From an uncultured Desulfobacterales bacterium (GTDB lineage: Bacteria > Desulfobacterota > Desulfobacteria > Desulfobacterales > JAFDCJ01), in NCBI GenBank assembly GCA_945787595.1, contig CALZJV010000094.1, positions 1-13,464 of the forward strand: a stretch of DNA of 13,464 nucleotides. Reading direction: 5' to 3'. Shown here piece after piece: positions 6,658 through 13,402 of the stretch. A program made the position numbers and the translations under genes. The stretch's first letter is position 1, and each line of letters starts with the position of its first letter. The notes under the pieces were generated by a model. It was not told the DNA's origin, did not search any database, and saw only the letters and a program-made list of their open reading frames with translations.

Positions 6658-6849
6658 ATGCAGTCTCTGGTATCATTGGCACAAGACATTCCATGGGTAA
6701 TGGCCCCGGCATCATTTATTGCTGCAATGGCGATAATTTCGATCACCGCAGCTGTGATTCGACTCACCCAAAAGGCATCCAAAGTAATGATGCTAGGGGT
6801 GATGATAGCATTGACTGTGGGTGTCATGTTAATGCAGGTGGTGCAATAA
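6658..6849 (+). CDS. Small two-helix membrane protein, unrecognised
   Basis: 63 residues. A short polar start (MQSLVSLAQDIP) is followed by a hydrophobic helix (about residues 13-35), a positively charged turn (RLTQKASK) and a second helix (about 43-62) rich in Met, Val and Leu. This is a clean helical-hairpin layout, with the charged loop predicted cytoplasmic. A strong promoter lies about 50 bp upstream. The ribosome site is weak (only GTGGG about 10 nt upstream). It is not in an operon: the next plus-strand gene starts over 400 bp away behind its own promoter. I recognise no family. Holin-like, pilin-like or respiratory-complex accessory roles are all possible and none is shown. Overlapping frames on both strands look like shadows because they lack this organisation. 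Confidence 0.5.
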   Translation: MQSLVSLAQDIPWVMAPASFIAAMAIISITAAVIRLTQKASKVMMLGVMIALTVGVMLMQVVQ

Positions 6850-7174
6850 CCCAACCGCATTTTTTATTTCTCCGCTGCGGACCTCGTACATTCTTTTACC
6901 TCTGCCCCATGCTGTTTACCCCATCTCTTCTGATTGAATATCAAAAGGACTGCCTCCGGCGGATCAAATATAAAAAACCAACAACACCCCCTCACGGCAA
7001 GTCGCGGGGTATCATCTAACGCATAAGAAATTTTATCGCTGCAAGCTGCGCCGCGCTGTACCCGAATAGAGATTAAATTGACAGAGCAAAGCGACATCCA
7101 CAAATATTCAATTTGCAATCTTCAATATTCATTCCCAGGTTATCCGGATTAGGGTGAATTGGAATGGATTTTCC
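6850..7174. other. Gene-free stretch with degenerate intergenic repeats
   Basis: I see no credible gene here. The stretch holds a weak palindrome (ACCCC at 6986-6990 facing GGGGT at 7006-7010 around CGGCAAG), a GC-rich patch (7037-7064), the dispersed motif TTGACAGAGCAAAGCGAC (7078-7095), and an AT-rich run with the word CAATATTCA or near versions repeated (about 7102-7132). It looks like decayed intergenic repeats rather than coding DNA. No rho-independent terminator is evident for the small gene upstream. Confidence 0.5.
7078..7095 (+). repeat. Dispersed intergenic motif, copy 1
   Basis: TTGACAGAGCAAAGCGAC here matches TTGATAGAGCGAAGCAAT at 9654-9671 at 14 of 18 positions. Both are in gene-free DNA on the same strand and both are followed by AT-rich CAATATTCA- or AAAATCCC-type words. 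They are probably members of a small genome-wide intergenic repeat family. Confidence 0.4.
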
Positions 7175-7202
7175 TTGATAGACATCGATAGGTTAATATA
7201 CT
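7175..7202 (+). promoter_or_regulatory. Candidate sigma-70 promoter for asnS-panB
   Basis: TTGATA (7175-7180), a 16-bp spacer and TATACT (7197-7202) each match the consensus at five of six positions. Transcription would begin near 7209, about 64 nt before the asnS start codon. No T-box or other tRNA-sensing leader fits in that short a leader. Confidence 0.45.
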
Positions 7203-7272
7203 GATATAAAGCTCAACACTTCATTTTCCGAACTTGAATTAGGTTTTAACCGGCAATTATGGAGATGAACCC

Positions 7273-8655
7273 ATGAAACGAGAAAAAATATCCAAATTGT
7301 TAAAGTCAGAAGCGTCCATAGATGAGGTTTTGATAAAAGGTTGGATCCGAACCCTGCGGACCTCAAAGACGTTTTCATTTCTTGAAATCAACGACGGTTC
7401 CTGTCTGAAAAACATACAGGTAATCGCCGATGACTCGTTGCCGAATTATGAGGACATAAAAAAATTAACCACCGGTTCCGCGGTGATTGTCGGCGGAAAA
7501 CTGATCCAATCCCAGGGCAAAGGTCAAAAATGGGAGATCACAGAAGCTCATGTTGAAATCGTCAGCCTGGCACCGGAAACCTATGCGTTGCAGAAAAAGC
7601 GCCATAGTGATGAATTTTTAAGAGCCATAGCCCATCTAAGACCCAGAACAAACAAATACGGCGCTGCCTTTCGCATGCGATCTGAAATGGCCTACGCTGT
7701 CCATAAATTCTTCAAGGACAAGGATTTTCGTTATATCCATACACCCATACTTACCGGATCGGACTGCGAAGGTGCCGGCGAATTATTCAAAGTAACGGCC
7801 TTGGACATGGAAAATCTGCCGATAAAAGATGGAAAGACGGACTATATGATGGATTTTTTCGGCAAAGAGGCCAATCTTACCGTTTCCGGACAGCTTTCGG
7901 CAGAGATGTTTTGCCTGGCCCTGGGAGATGTTTACACCTTTGGGCCGACCTTCAGGGCTGAAAATTCAAACACCCGCCGGCATGCGGCTGAATTTTGGAT
8001 GATCGAACCTGAAATGGCCTTCTGCGATCTGGAAGGCAACATGGATCTTGGCGAAGAGCTTATCAAATTCCTGACAGCCTATGTCATGGATGAGTGTGCC
8101 GAAGACCTCGAGCTTTTTGCAAAATGGGTAGATAAAAATTTGATGTCGACCCTGGAAAATACCGCTACTTCAGATTATGTTAGGTTGCCTTACCGGGAAG
8201 CGGTGGATATCTTGCAAAAATCCGGTCATAAATTTGAGTATGAAATCGGATTCGGCAAAGACCTGCAGACGGAGCATGAACGTTATCTGACCGAACAAAA
8301 ATTTAAAAAACCGGTCATCGTCTATGATTATCCCAAAACCATAAAACCGTTTTACATGCGTTTAAATGATGATGATGAAACCGTCGCCGCCATGGATGTT
8401 TTGGTGCCCAACATCGGAGAAATCATCGGCGGCAGCCAGCGCGAAGAACGCCTGGATGTGCTGGAAGGACGCATAGATGAGAGCGGAATGGAAAAAGCGC
8501 CATACTGGTGGTACCTGGAATCCCGAATGTATGGTAGCGTACCTCATAGCGGCTTTGGACTGGGCTTCGAGCGCCTGCTGATGCTGGTCACCGGAATCAG
8601 CAATATTCGGGATGTCATTCCTTTTCCAAGAACGCCGAACAACTTGGAGTTTTAA
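7273..8655 (+). CDS. asnS: Asparaginyl-tRNA synthetase
   Basis: 460 residues, the usual bacterial length (E. coli AsnRS is 466). It charges tRNA-Asn with asparagine using ATP in the cytoplasm. The N-terminal OB-fold anticodon-binding domain covers about residues 18-100 (VLIKGWIRTLRTSKTFSFLEINDGS). The class II catalytic core follows, with motif 2 at FRAENSNTRRHAAEFWM (from residue 227) and motif 3 at GFGLGFERLL (427-436). The C-terminus, VIPFPRTPNNLEF, closely resembles the E. coli ending. The AsnRS-type NIGEIIGGSQREERLD is present rather than AspRS features. GGAG lies 8 nt before the ATG. panB follows after 27 bp with no terminator, so the two are probably cotranscribed. Its presence suggests direct charging of tRNA-Asn rather than sole reliance on amidotransferase. 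Confidence 0.97.
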   Translation: MKREKISKLLKSEASIDEVLIKGWIRTLRTSKTFSFLEINDGSCLKNIQVIADDSLPNYEDIKKLTTGSAVIVGGKLIQSQGKGQKWEITEAHVEIVSLAPETYALQKKRHSDEFLRAIAHLRPRTNKYGAAFRMRSEMAYAVHKFFKDKDFRYIHTPILTGSDCEGAGELFKVTALDMENLPIKDGKTDYMMDFFGKEANLTVSGQLSAEMFCLALGDVYTFGPTFRAENSNTRRHAAEFWMIEPEMAFCDLEGNMDLGEELIKFLTAYVMDECAEDLELFAKWVDKNLMSTLENTATSDYVRLPYREAVDILQKSGHKFEYEIGFGKDLQTEHERYLTEQKFKKPVIVYDYPKTIKPFYMRLNDDDETVAAMDVLVPNIGEIIGGSQREERLDVLEGRIDESGMEKAPYWWYLESRMYGSVPHSGFGLGFERLLMLVTGISNIRDVIPFPRTPNNLEF

Positions 8656-8682
8656 TTACAAAATAAAAGGAGGGAACCCAAA

Positions 8683-9531
8683 ATGACGAAGAAAAAAAGT
8701 GTCCTCGATTTTTTTGAAATGAAGAAAAAAGGTCAAAAGATCACTTTCCTGACAGCCTACGATTTCCCAACGGCCCAGTTTGCCCAAGCTGCCGGACTGG
8801 ACATGCTGCTCGTGGGCGACTCGCTGGGAATGTGCGTTTATGGCTACGCCGGAACCATTCCGGTCACCATGGATCAGATGATCTATCATGCCGAAGCAGT
8901 CAGCCGCGGCGCGTCGAACACCTTTGTCATCGGCGACATGCCGTTTATGAGCTACCAGTCTTCCCTGCAGAAAGCCGTCGAAAATGCCGGCCGTTTTCTA
9001 AAGGAGGCAAACTGCGATGCCATCAAACTGGAAGGCGGGGTTCGTATTGCGCCCCAAATCAAGGCCATCGTGGAGGCCGGAATTGTCGTCATGGGCCATA
9101 TCGGACTAACTCCCCAGTCCTCAGGTCAATTGGGCGGACACAAGGCCCAAGGCCGCACGGCCGAGACCGCCGAGCTTGTGGTGGAGGATGCGCTGGCCGT
9201 TCAGGAGGCCGGGGCCCAGATGATTCTGCTTGAGGCCATTCCTCCTGAGGTCGGGAAATACATCACCGAAAACTTGACTATCCCGGTTCTGTCCATCGGT
9301 GCCGGTCCTCACTGTGACGGTCAATTATTGATCGTCTCCGATACCATCGGCCAGTTCCAGGCCTTCACGCCCAAATTCGTAAAAAAATACTGCAATGTGG
9401 CGGAAATGGTAACCAATGCCATGAAGGACTATGTCGCCGAAGTCAGGGCCGGAGGATTCCCCGGATCCGAGCATTGCTACAATATGATTGCTGGAGAAGA
9501 AGAGAAGTTTCTTAAGTCAAGGGATAGTTAA
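8683..9531 (+). CDS. panB: 3-methyl-2-oxobutanoate hydroxymethyltransferase (ketopantoate synthesis)
   Basis: 282 residues, typical for PanB. It transfers a hydroxymethyl group from methylenetetrahydrofolate to 2-oxoisovalerate, giving ketopantoate, the first committed step to pantothenate and coenzyme A. Family signatures are in order: TAYDFPTAQ (24-32), VGDSLGM with the metal-ligand Asp46, IGDMPFMSYQ with Asp85, KLEGG with Glu117, GHIGLTPQS (138-146), and LEAIP with Glu184 as the expected catalytic base. IGAGPHCDGQLL near 205 matches the later conserved loop. A strong GGAGGG precedes the ATG. It lies directly after asnS. No panC or panD is in the window. Confidence 0.97.
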   Translation: MTKKKSVLDFFEMKKKGQKITFLTAYDFPTAQFAQAAGLDMLLVGDSLGMCVYGYAGTIPVTMDQMIYHAEAVSRGASNTFVIGDMPFMSYQSSLQKAVENAGRFLKEANCDAIKLEGGVRIAPQIKAIVEAGIVVMGHIGLTPQSSGQLGGHKAQGRTAETAELVVEDALAVQEAGAQMILLEAIPPEVGKYITENLTIPVLSIGAGPHCDGQLLIVSDTIGQFQAFTPKFVKKYCNVAEMVTNAMKDYVAEVRAGGFPGSEHCYNMIAGEEEKFLKSRDS

Positions 9532-9653
9532 CTGGTTGTATCTATTTTTACTTTTTCACATTATCAGAGTAAAATATTCTACTCGGGTTTCAAAAGATTG
9601 TAATTTTAATTGAGAAAATGAGCAAAATTTGTGGTATTCTGTTCATTATAGGC

Positions 9654-9671
9654 TTGATAGAGCGAAGCAAT
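9654..9671 (+). repeat. Dispersed intergenic motif, copy 2
   Basis: TTGATAGAGCGAAGCAAT, a partner of the motif at 7078-7095 (14 of 18 identical). It is followed at once by CCCAAAATCC and AAAATCCC words, then by the REP-like cluster. Confidence 0.4.
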
Positions 9672-9690
9672 TCCCAAAATCCAAAATCCC

Positions 9691-9802
9691 TCCGGGGCCG
9701 CTTCCAGCCCGTAGGCTTACACGCCGGAGGGTAGGCCCTTATGGCCCCTCCGGCTTCCGGCTCGTAGAGCCTACAGCTCGGAGAGGCCGGAGGCTGCAAT
9801 CT
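9691..9802. repeat. REP-like palindromic repeat cluster (two units)
   Basis: Two related GC-rich imperfect palindromes lie side by side: a diverged unit at about 9702-9731 (CCCGTAGG core) and a clearer one at 9756-9785 (TCCGGCTCGTAG, then AGCCTACAGCTCGGAGAG). The second matches a unit at 11180-11209 at 27 of 30 positions. The outer edges are themselves inverted (CCTCCGGGGCC at about 9690-9700, GGCCGGAGGC at 9785-9794). The whole is bracketed by the direct repeat AAAATCCC at 9683-9690 and 9803-9810, which could be a target-site duplication. It has no coding capacity. It resembles the REP/BIME elements that accumulate in intergenic DNA. Confidence 0.65.
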
Positions 9803-9848
9803 AAAATCCCAAATTAACGCTTAATATCCTTCCAGGGGGAGTTTGCTC

Positions 9849-11114
9849 ATGGGCAATTTAAGAGAGCTATTGAAGATTTCCGAAGATCGTTTGAATGAAG
9901 TAAATGATTTATTAACCGATCCGGCTAATGAAACGGTTGGTCAGATTCTGGCGATCATTGATAAATATGGTGGCCCGCAGGAAATTAACCGCAAGGCAGC
10001 CGAAGCCCGTAAATTCGAAAACCTGATGAGCCGGCTGAAGGAGATCGAATCACCCTATGTCGTCGAGGTTGAGTGGTTGGCGGAACAGCGCGACAAACAG
10101 GCATTTGTCTCCATGGCCGATTATTATGATCGAATTTTAGGTGATCGTGATGCCGGCACAGCAATCAATCAGGACAATGCGGTGACCCTGGAAATCAGCG
10201 CCTTGCAGTTTTTCCCCTGGCTGATTGCCGAGGCCAAGCAGTCCATCAAAAATAAGGAATTGATGCCCGTTCGCTACATCAGAGTGCGCAGCATGAAGGA
10301 GCAGGTCCAGGACAATGGTGACATTCTGGCCACCGCTGCGGGCGTGCAGATCGTTGGAGCCACCCATGTGGAGACCCTTGACACCAAAGGTACCGATGGT
10401 TCCAATGTTCATCTCGGAGGGCCGGAAACCATCACCGGCTATTTCGGTGGTATCGGCCAGCCCAACGATTACCCCTACAAATGGATTGATGAATACCTTC
10501 ATTATTATACGACCTATGGCGTACGCCAGGTATTGAATATTAACGCCGGCACAATCCTGGCAGCGTATTTGCTACACAAAGTGGGGGTAGATAATGAGTT
10601 CAAAATTTCAGTTTTCATGGGCAATGATAATCCCCTGGCCATACTTTGGACTCTGATGGCCGCACGTTTGTTTGCCCGTGAGGATGGTACCACGTCACTA
10701 ATCGGTTTTAATCTGTCCAACTCAGCCGACAATTGGACCATCCGGCAGGCCGCTAAAATGCGTCAAGCCTTGGGCCTGGAGCAGGAAGTGCGCTTTGAAC
10801 ACCATATCACCGAGACCCAGAAATCTATTGTCATTCAGCCGTATAACAGACGCGATGAACTGGTCGAGGTAGCTCGGGAGGTGCCCAACATTGCCGCTAA
10901 ACACGAAGGAGGCGATCCCGAAGTGGACGCCGCCCGGGAACACCCCAGCGACATACTGGACTATTTCTTGCCGAAGGAGGAAATTTTGTCCCAAGGTCTG
11001 ATGGATGCCCTGGAACAGAACTACCTGGATAAGCACGATTCTGTCAACCGCACCGCCGATGCTCTCATAAAGGCCGGCATTGGCGTGGTGTGTGCCAGGA
11101 ATTTGCATAAGTAA
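9849..11114 (+). CDS. Conserved-looking soluble protein, function not recognised
   Basis: 421 residues with no signal peptide or membrane segment. ATG 9849 is chosen because GGGGAG lies 8 nt upstream; a TTG at 9843 is too close to it. Residues 1-100 are helical and charged. The rest alternates short hydrophobic strands with helices, compatible with a barrel or Rossmann-like enzyme. Dense Gly/His/Asp motifs suggest a catalytic or cofactor-binding centre: GATHVETLDTKGTDGSNVHLGG (about 170-191), ETITGYFGGIGQPNDYPYKW (193-212), NINAGT (230-235), FMGNDNP (256-262), NLSNSADN (288-295), EHHITETQKSIVIQPYNRR (317-335) and KHEGG (351-355). Base composition matches its neighbours, so recent transfer is not suggested. 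It is flanked by repeats on both sides. The closest gene on its right is an aminotransferase, but 478 bp of palindromic DNA separates them. Loose resemblance to B12-dependent aminomutase or methylaspartate mutase large subunits crossed my mind but is not supported. Confidence 0.85.
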   Translation: MGNLRELLKISEDRLNEVNDLLTDPANETVGQILAIIDKYGGPQEINRKAAEARKFENLMSRLKEIESPYVVEVEWLAEQRDKQAFVSMADYYDRILGDRDAGTAINQDNAVTLEISALQFFPWLIAEAKQSIKNKELMPVRYIRVRSMKEQVQDNGDILATAAGVQIVGATHVETLDTKGTDGSNVHLGGPETITGYFGGIGQPNDYPYKWIDEYLHYYTTYGVRQVLNINAGTILAAYLLHKVGVDNEFKISVFMGNDNPLAILWTLMAARLFAREDGTTSLIGFNLSNSADNWTIRQAAKMRQALGLEQEVRFEHHITETQKSIVIQPYNRRDELVEVAREVPNIAAKHEGGDPEVDAAREHPSDILDYFLPKEEILSQGLMDALEQNYLDKHDSVNRTADALIKAGIGVVCARNLHK

Positions 11115-11160
11115 AATCTCCGCTTTATTTAAGCCTAAACTGAGTTGTTCCAGGTTCGGG

Positions 11161-11561
11161 GTTCAAGCCTGCCCTGGCCTCCGGCTCGTAGATCCTACGC
11201 CTCGGAGAGTGCGACGGGATGTGTCTATGAAATAGCTTTCACATTTAATGGAATTGGGTCTCCATCACCACATCTTGACATGCCAGGTCTGGGCCAGGGG
11301 TTCAAAGGTTACAACCGATGGATACTGCTCACAATATTAATCAAAATCTGGGATACCCGTCCTACCCTATTGAGTGAAATGGATTTAAAACGGGATGAAG
11401 ACACGAACTCTTTGATACGAGCTGCATGGGTTTTTTCAACCCAGAACGTTGAACCCCTGGCCCAGACCTGGTTCTGATGCGAATACCTTTATTCCAACGT
11501 TCACAGCGGTTTAACGACACCCAAGCGTATTCTAAGCAGTCGCGCCAGGGCAGGCCTGAAC
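11161..11561. repeat. Nested long inverted repeat filling an intergenic region
   Basis: The inner arms, 11283-11305 and 11449-11471, are perfectly complementary over 23 bp (beginning CCAGGTCTGGGCCAGG). The outer arms, 11161-11178 and 11544-11561, match at 17 of 18 (GTTCARGCCTGCCCTGGC). Beyond a 32-bp insert in the left arm, the complementarity continues for GCGAC. Between the arm pairs there are short further matches (TGGAAT and CATCA in the same order). The loop contains a small hairpin, TGGGTT facing AACCCA at 11427-11443. The 400-bp unit could fold into one long stem as RNA or a cruciform as DNA. An open frame crossing it is not credible. It lies between the 421-residue gene and the aminotransferase and may be a decayed MITE-like element or a structured RNA. 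Confidence 0.75.
11179..11210. repeat. REP-like unit interrupting the inverted-repeat arm
   Basis: The stretch holds TCCGGCTCGTAG, then ATCCTACGCCTCGGAGAG, 27 of 30 identical to the unit at 9756-9785. Its core CGTAG, ATC, CTACG is a perfect short hairpin. Removing exactly these 32 bp joins CCCTGGC to GCGAC, restoring the match to the right arm of the palindrome (which reads CCCTGGCGCGAC when reversed). This is what insertion of a short palindromic element into a pre-existing repeat would leave. Confidence 0.65.
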
Positions 11562-11592
11562 CGCTCAACCTAGTTTTAGGAAATCACCAGAC

Positions 11593-12813
11593 ATGCCTAA
11601 AGATCCTCTAAAGCATCTATACAGTCGCGAAACCTTGGACGCACAACCGTCTGCCATCCGCGATATATGCGCTCTGGTCGCCCGACCGGAAGTGCGTTCC
11701 CTGGCCGGTGGCTGGCCGGATCCCGCAAAGTTTCCAATCAAGGCGATCCGTCGAATCTTCGATGACCTGATGGTTAAACACGGCGATCAGATGCTCCAAT
11801 ATGGCTCAACTGAGGGCCTGGAAGATTTGAGGAAAGTGCTGGGGGATCGGATGAAAACAGAGGGGCAGATCGATGCCGTTCCCGAGAACTTGATCATAAC
11901 CCATGGATCTGCACAGGGCATGCATTTGGCTGCTCAGGTTTTTATCGACCGGCAAGATGTGGTTATCGTCGGACTTCCGACCTATTTTGGCGGACCCGGG
12001 GCTGTGCAATCCAGAGGCGGTAAAGTTGTGGGTGTTCCGCTGGATCAGGATGGATTGAACCCAAATCGTCTGCATCAGGAAATCAAACATCTGAAGGCGG
12101 CCGGCAAACGTGTTAAGGGCGTTTATGTGATTCCCAATTTCCAGAATCCTACCGGGGTTACGCTCAGCCTTGAAAGACGCCGGCAGCTTGTCCGCTTGGC
12201 TGAAACCCACGATCTGGTCATCTTTGAGGATGACCCTTACGCCGATTTACGTTTTGAAGGCAAACACCTGCCCTCGCTCAAATCTATGGATCGCAACGGA
12301 CGGGTGATACATCTACGATCGTTGTCCAAAACGTTTGTTCCCGGTGTTAGATTGGGCTGGGCCATTGGTGAACCAGGGGCCATACGCCAAATGGTAGTGG
12401 CAAAACAATTTTCCGACGCAGCCACCAACACACCGGCCCAGTTTATTCTGCTGGAGTTCATCCGGCTAGGACTTTTAGACAAGCAAATTCAGGAGAATAT
12501 CAATTTTTACCGCGCCAAGCGAGATTTTATGATAGAACAGATGGAGCGACATTTCCCCCAAGAGGCGACCTGGAATAGACCCCGGGGAGGCTTTTTCATT
12601 TTCGTAGAACTTCCAAAGAGCATGGATGCCGCTGAGCTTTTCCAGCGTGCTGTGGACAAGAATGTAGCCTTTGTTTGCGGTCAGCCTTTTTTCGTAGACG
12701 GCAGCGGACACAACACATTTCGATTGTCTTACTCCCAGGTTGGTGAAGAGGATATGGATGCCGCCATCCGGGTGATTGGCAATCTAATCAAAGCCAGCCT
12801 GGTGGGCCGTTGA
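11593..12813 (+). CDS. PLP-dependent class I/II aminotransferase, 2-aminoadipate/aromatic type
   Basis: 406 residues, fold type I. It resembles the stand-alone aminotransferase family that includes 2-aminoadipate aminotransferase LysN, ARO8-like enzymes and the C-terminal domain of MocR regulators. There is no N-terminal DNA-binding domain, so it is an enzyme rather than a MocR regulator. Visible hallmarks are LAGGWPDPAKFP (37-48), LQYGSTEGLEDLR (68-80), THGSAQGMHL (103-112), PNFQNPTG (181-188), EDDPYADLRFEG with the PLP-nitrogen Asp214 and Tyr216, SLSKTFVPGVRLGW with the Schiff-base Lys246 and phosphate-binding Arg253, RPRGGFFIFVELP and NTFRLSYS with the likely carboxylate-binding Arg. AGGA lies rather far (about 11 nt) upstream of the ATG. 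The substrate cannot be assigned; branched-chain, aromatic and aminoadipate substrates are all known in the family. Confidence 0.93.
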   Translation: MPKDPLKHLYSRETLDAQPSAIRDICALVARPEVRSLAGGWPDPAKFPIKAIRRIFDDLMVKHGDQMLQYGSTEGLEDLRKVLGDRMKTEGQIDAVPENLIITHGSAQGMHLAAQVFIDRQDVVIVGLPTYFGGPGAVQSRGGKVVGVPLDQDGLNPNRLHQEIKHLKAAGKRVKGVYVIPNFQNPTGVTLSLERRRQLVRLAETHDLVIFEDDPYADLRFEGKHLPSLKSMDRNGRVIHLRSLSKTFVPGVRLGWAIGEPGAIRQMVVAKQFSDAATNTPAQFILLEFIRLGLLDKQIQENINFYRAKRDFMIEQMERHFPQEATWNRPRGGFFIFVELPKSMDAAELFQRAVDKNVAFVCGQPFFVDGSGHNTFRLSYSQVGEEDMDAAIRVIGNLIKASLVGR

Positions 12814-12912
12814 CAGGATAGCATCGAATGGATCCGTATGTATTAATCAAAGAAACCTGCAGCCTTTCCTCCGAAAACAGGATAAAAAAAATTTTACTTT
12901 ACAAACCTTCAT

Positions 12913-12939
12913 TTGACAGTTATTATTCTGTCATATGAT
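12913..12939 (+). promoter_or_regulatory. Promoter/operator of the toxin-antitoxin pair
   Basis: TGACAG (12914-12919) and CTGTCA (12928-12933) form a perfect inverted repeat with an 8-bp spacer. The left arm overlaps a TTGACA -35-like box (12913-12918). TATGAT (12934-12939) is a possible -10, though the 15-bp spacing is short. Antitoxins of this class usually repress their own operon by binding such palindromes; that assignment here is inference. Confidence 0.45.
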
Positions 12940-12994
12940 GGTTTGTTATTTGTATTTCGCCCAATTATTACCAGAGGAAAAAAGAGAAATTACC

Positions 12995-13402
12995 ATGGAA
13001 GAGATCAGAAGCATTAAAGTTAAAACCAATAATTTAAATGAAATGATCAGCATGATCAAAAAGGGTCTACCAGCCGAGACGGTCGTCACCCTTTCCACCT
13101 CTCTTGATATGTCCATCAAAGCTACCGCTGAACTCACCAACATCGCGGAAAGCACTCTGGCCCGGCGACGACGGGAAAAAGGCAAATTAAGGGCGGGTGA
13201 ATCCGACCGGGTTGTCCGGATCGCACGGCTGCGAGATAGAGCCGTTGTGGTCTTAGAAGAGGAACAACGGGCCAATCGTTGGCTCAAAACACCTTTAAGA
13301 GCGCTAAATGGCTGCACCCCATTAGAATATGCTGAATCGGAGTTGGGCGCCCAAGAGGTTATGAATTTGCTCGGTCGGCTTGAACACGGTGTCTTTTCAT
13401 GA
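12995..13402 (+). CDS. Xre/MbcA/ParS-type antitoxin of a RES toxin-antitoxin system
   Basis: 135 residues from ATG 12995, with GAGGAAAAAAGAG upstream. An earlier ATG at 12935 falls inside the putative promoter and operator and is therefore disfavoured. The N-terminal half (about 20-85) is a helical Xre-like DNA-binding region (LTNIAESTLARRRREKG). The C-terminal 45 residues fit the toxin-binding domain of the family (DUF2384): RANRWLKTPLRALNG, TPLEYAESELGAQEVMNLL, and the hallmark ending GRLEHGVFS. Antitoxins of this group neutralise RES-domain toxins by covering their NAD site. The stop codon overlaps the toxin start as ATGA, so the two are translationally coupled. Confidence 0.92.
   Translation: MEEIRSIKVKTNNLNEMISMIKKGLPAETVVTLSTSLDMSIKATAELTNIAESTLARRRREKGKLRAGESDRVVRIARLRDRAVVVLEEEQRANRWLKTPLRALNGCTPLEYAESELGAQEVMNLLGRLEHGVFS

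Larger units (their letters stand above)
9532..9848 (+). other. Intergenic stretch: weak AT stem, dispersed motif, REP-like cluster
   Basis: These 317 bp between panB and the next gene hold no credible coding frame. TTTTACT (9546-9552) and AGTAAAA (9568-9574) could form an AT-only stem, too weak to call a terminator. The dispersed motif copy 2 is at 9654-9671 and the REP-like cluster at 9691-9802. The ribosome-binding site GGGGAG of the following gene is at 9835-9840. A clear promoter for that gene is not visible. Confidence 0.5.

Noticed and set aside
6600..6860. 86-codon minus-strand frame over the same place
   Set aside because: It is antisense to the small membrane protein, its hydrophobicity mirrors that frame, and no promoter or ribosome site precedes it.
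6645..7019. 124-codon plus-strand frame overlapping the small membrane protein
   Set aside because: The composition looks random, it runs into repeat-like intergenic DNA, and it conflicts with the two-helix frame that fits the promoter.
9546..9574. Rho-independent terminator after panB
   Set aside because: The stem is only A/T pairs with a 15-nt loop and no GC core or following T run.
9629..9817. Open frames on both strands over the REP-like cluster
   Set aside because: They are Arg/Pro-rich translations of palindromic GC-rich repeats, with no initiation signals.
11145..11477. 110-codon open frame between the 421-residue gene and the aminotransferase
   Set aside because: It crosses both inner palindrome arms and the REP-like insert, has no ribosome site and shows no recognisable protein pattern.
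12935..12994. Antitoxin start at 12935
   Set aside because: That ATG lies within the likely -10 box and next to the operator palindrome; the family-like protein starts well from 12995.
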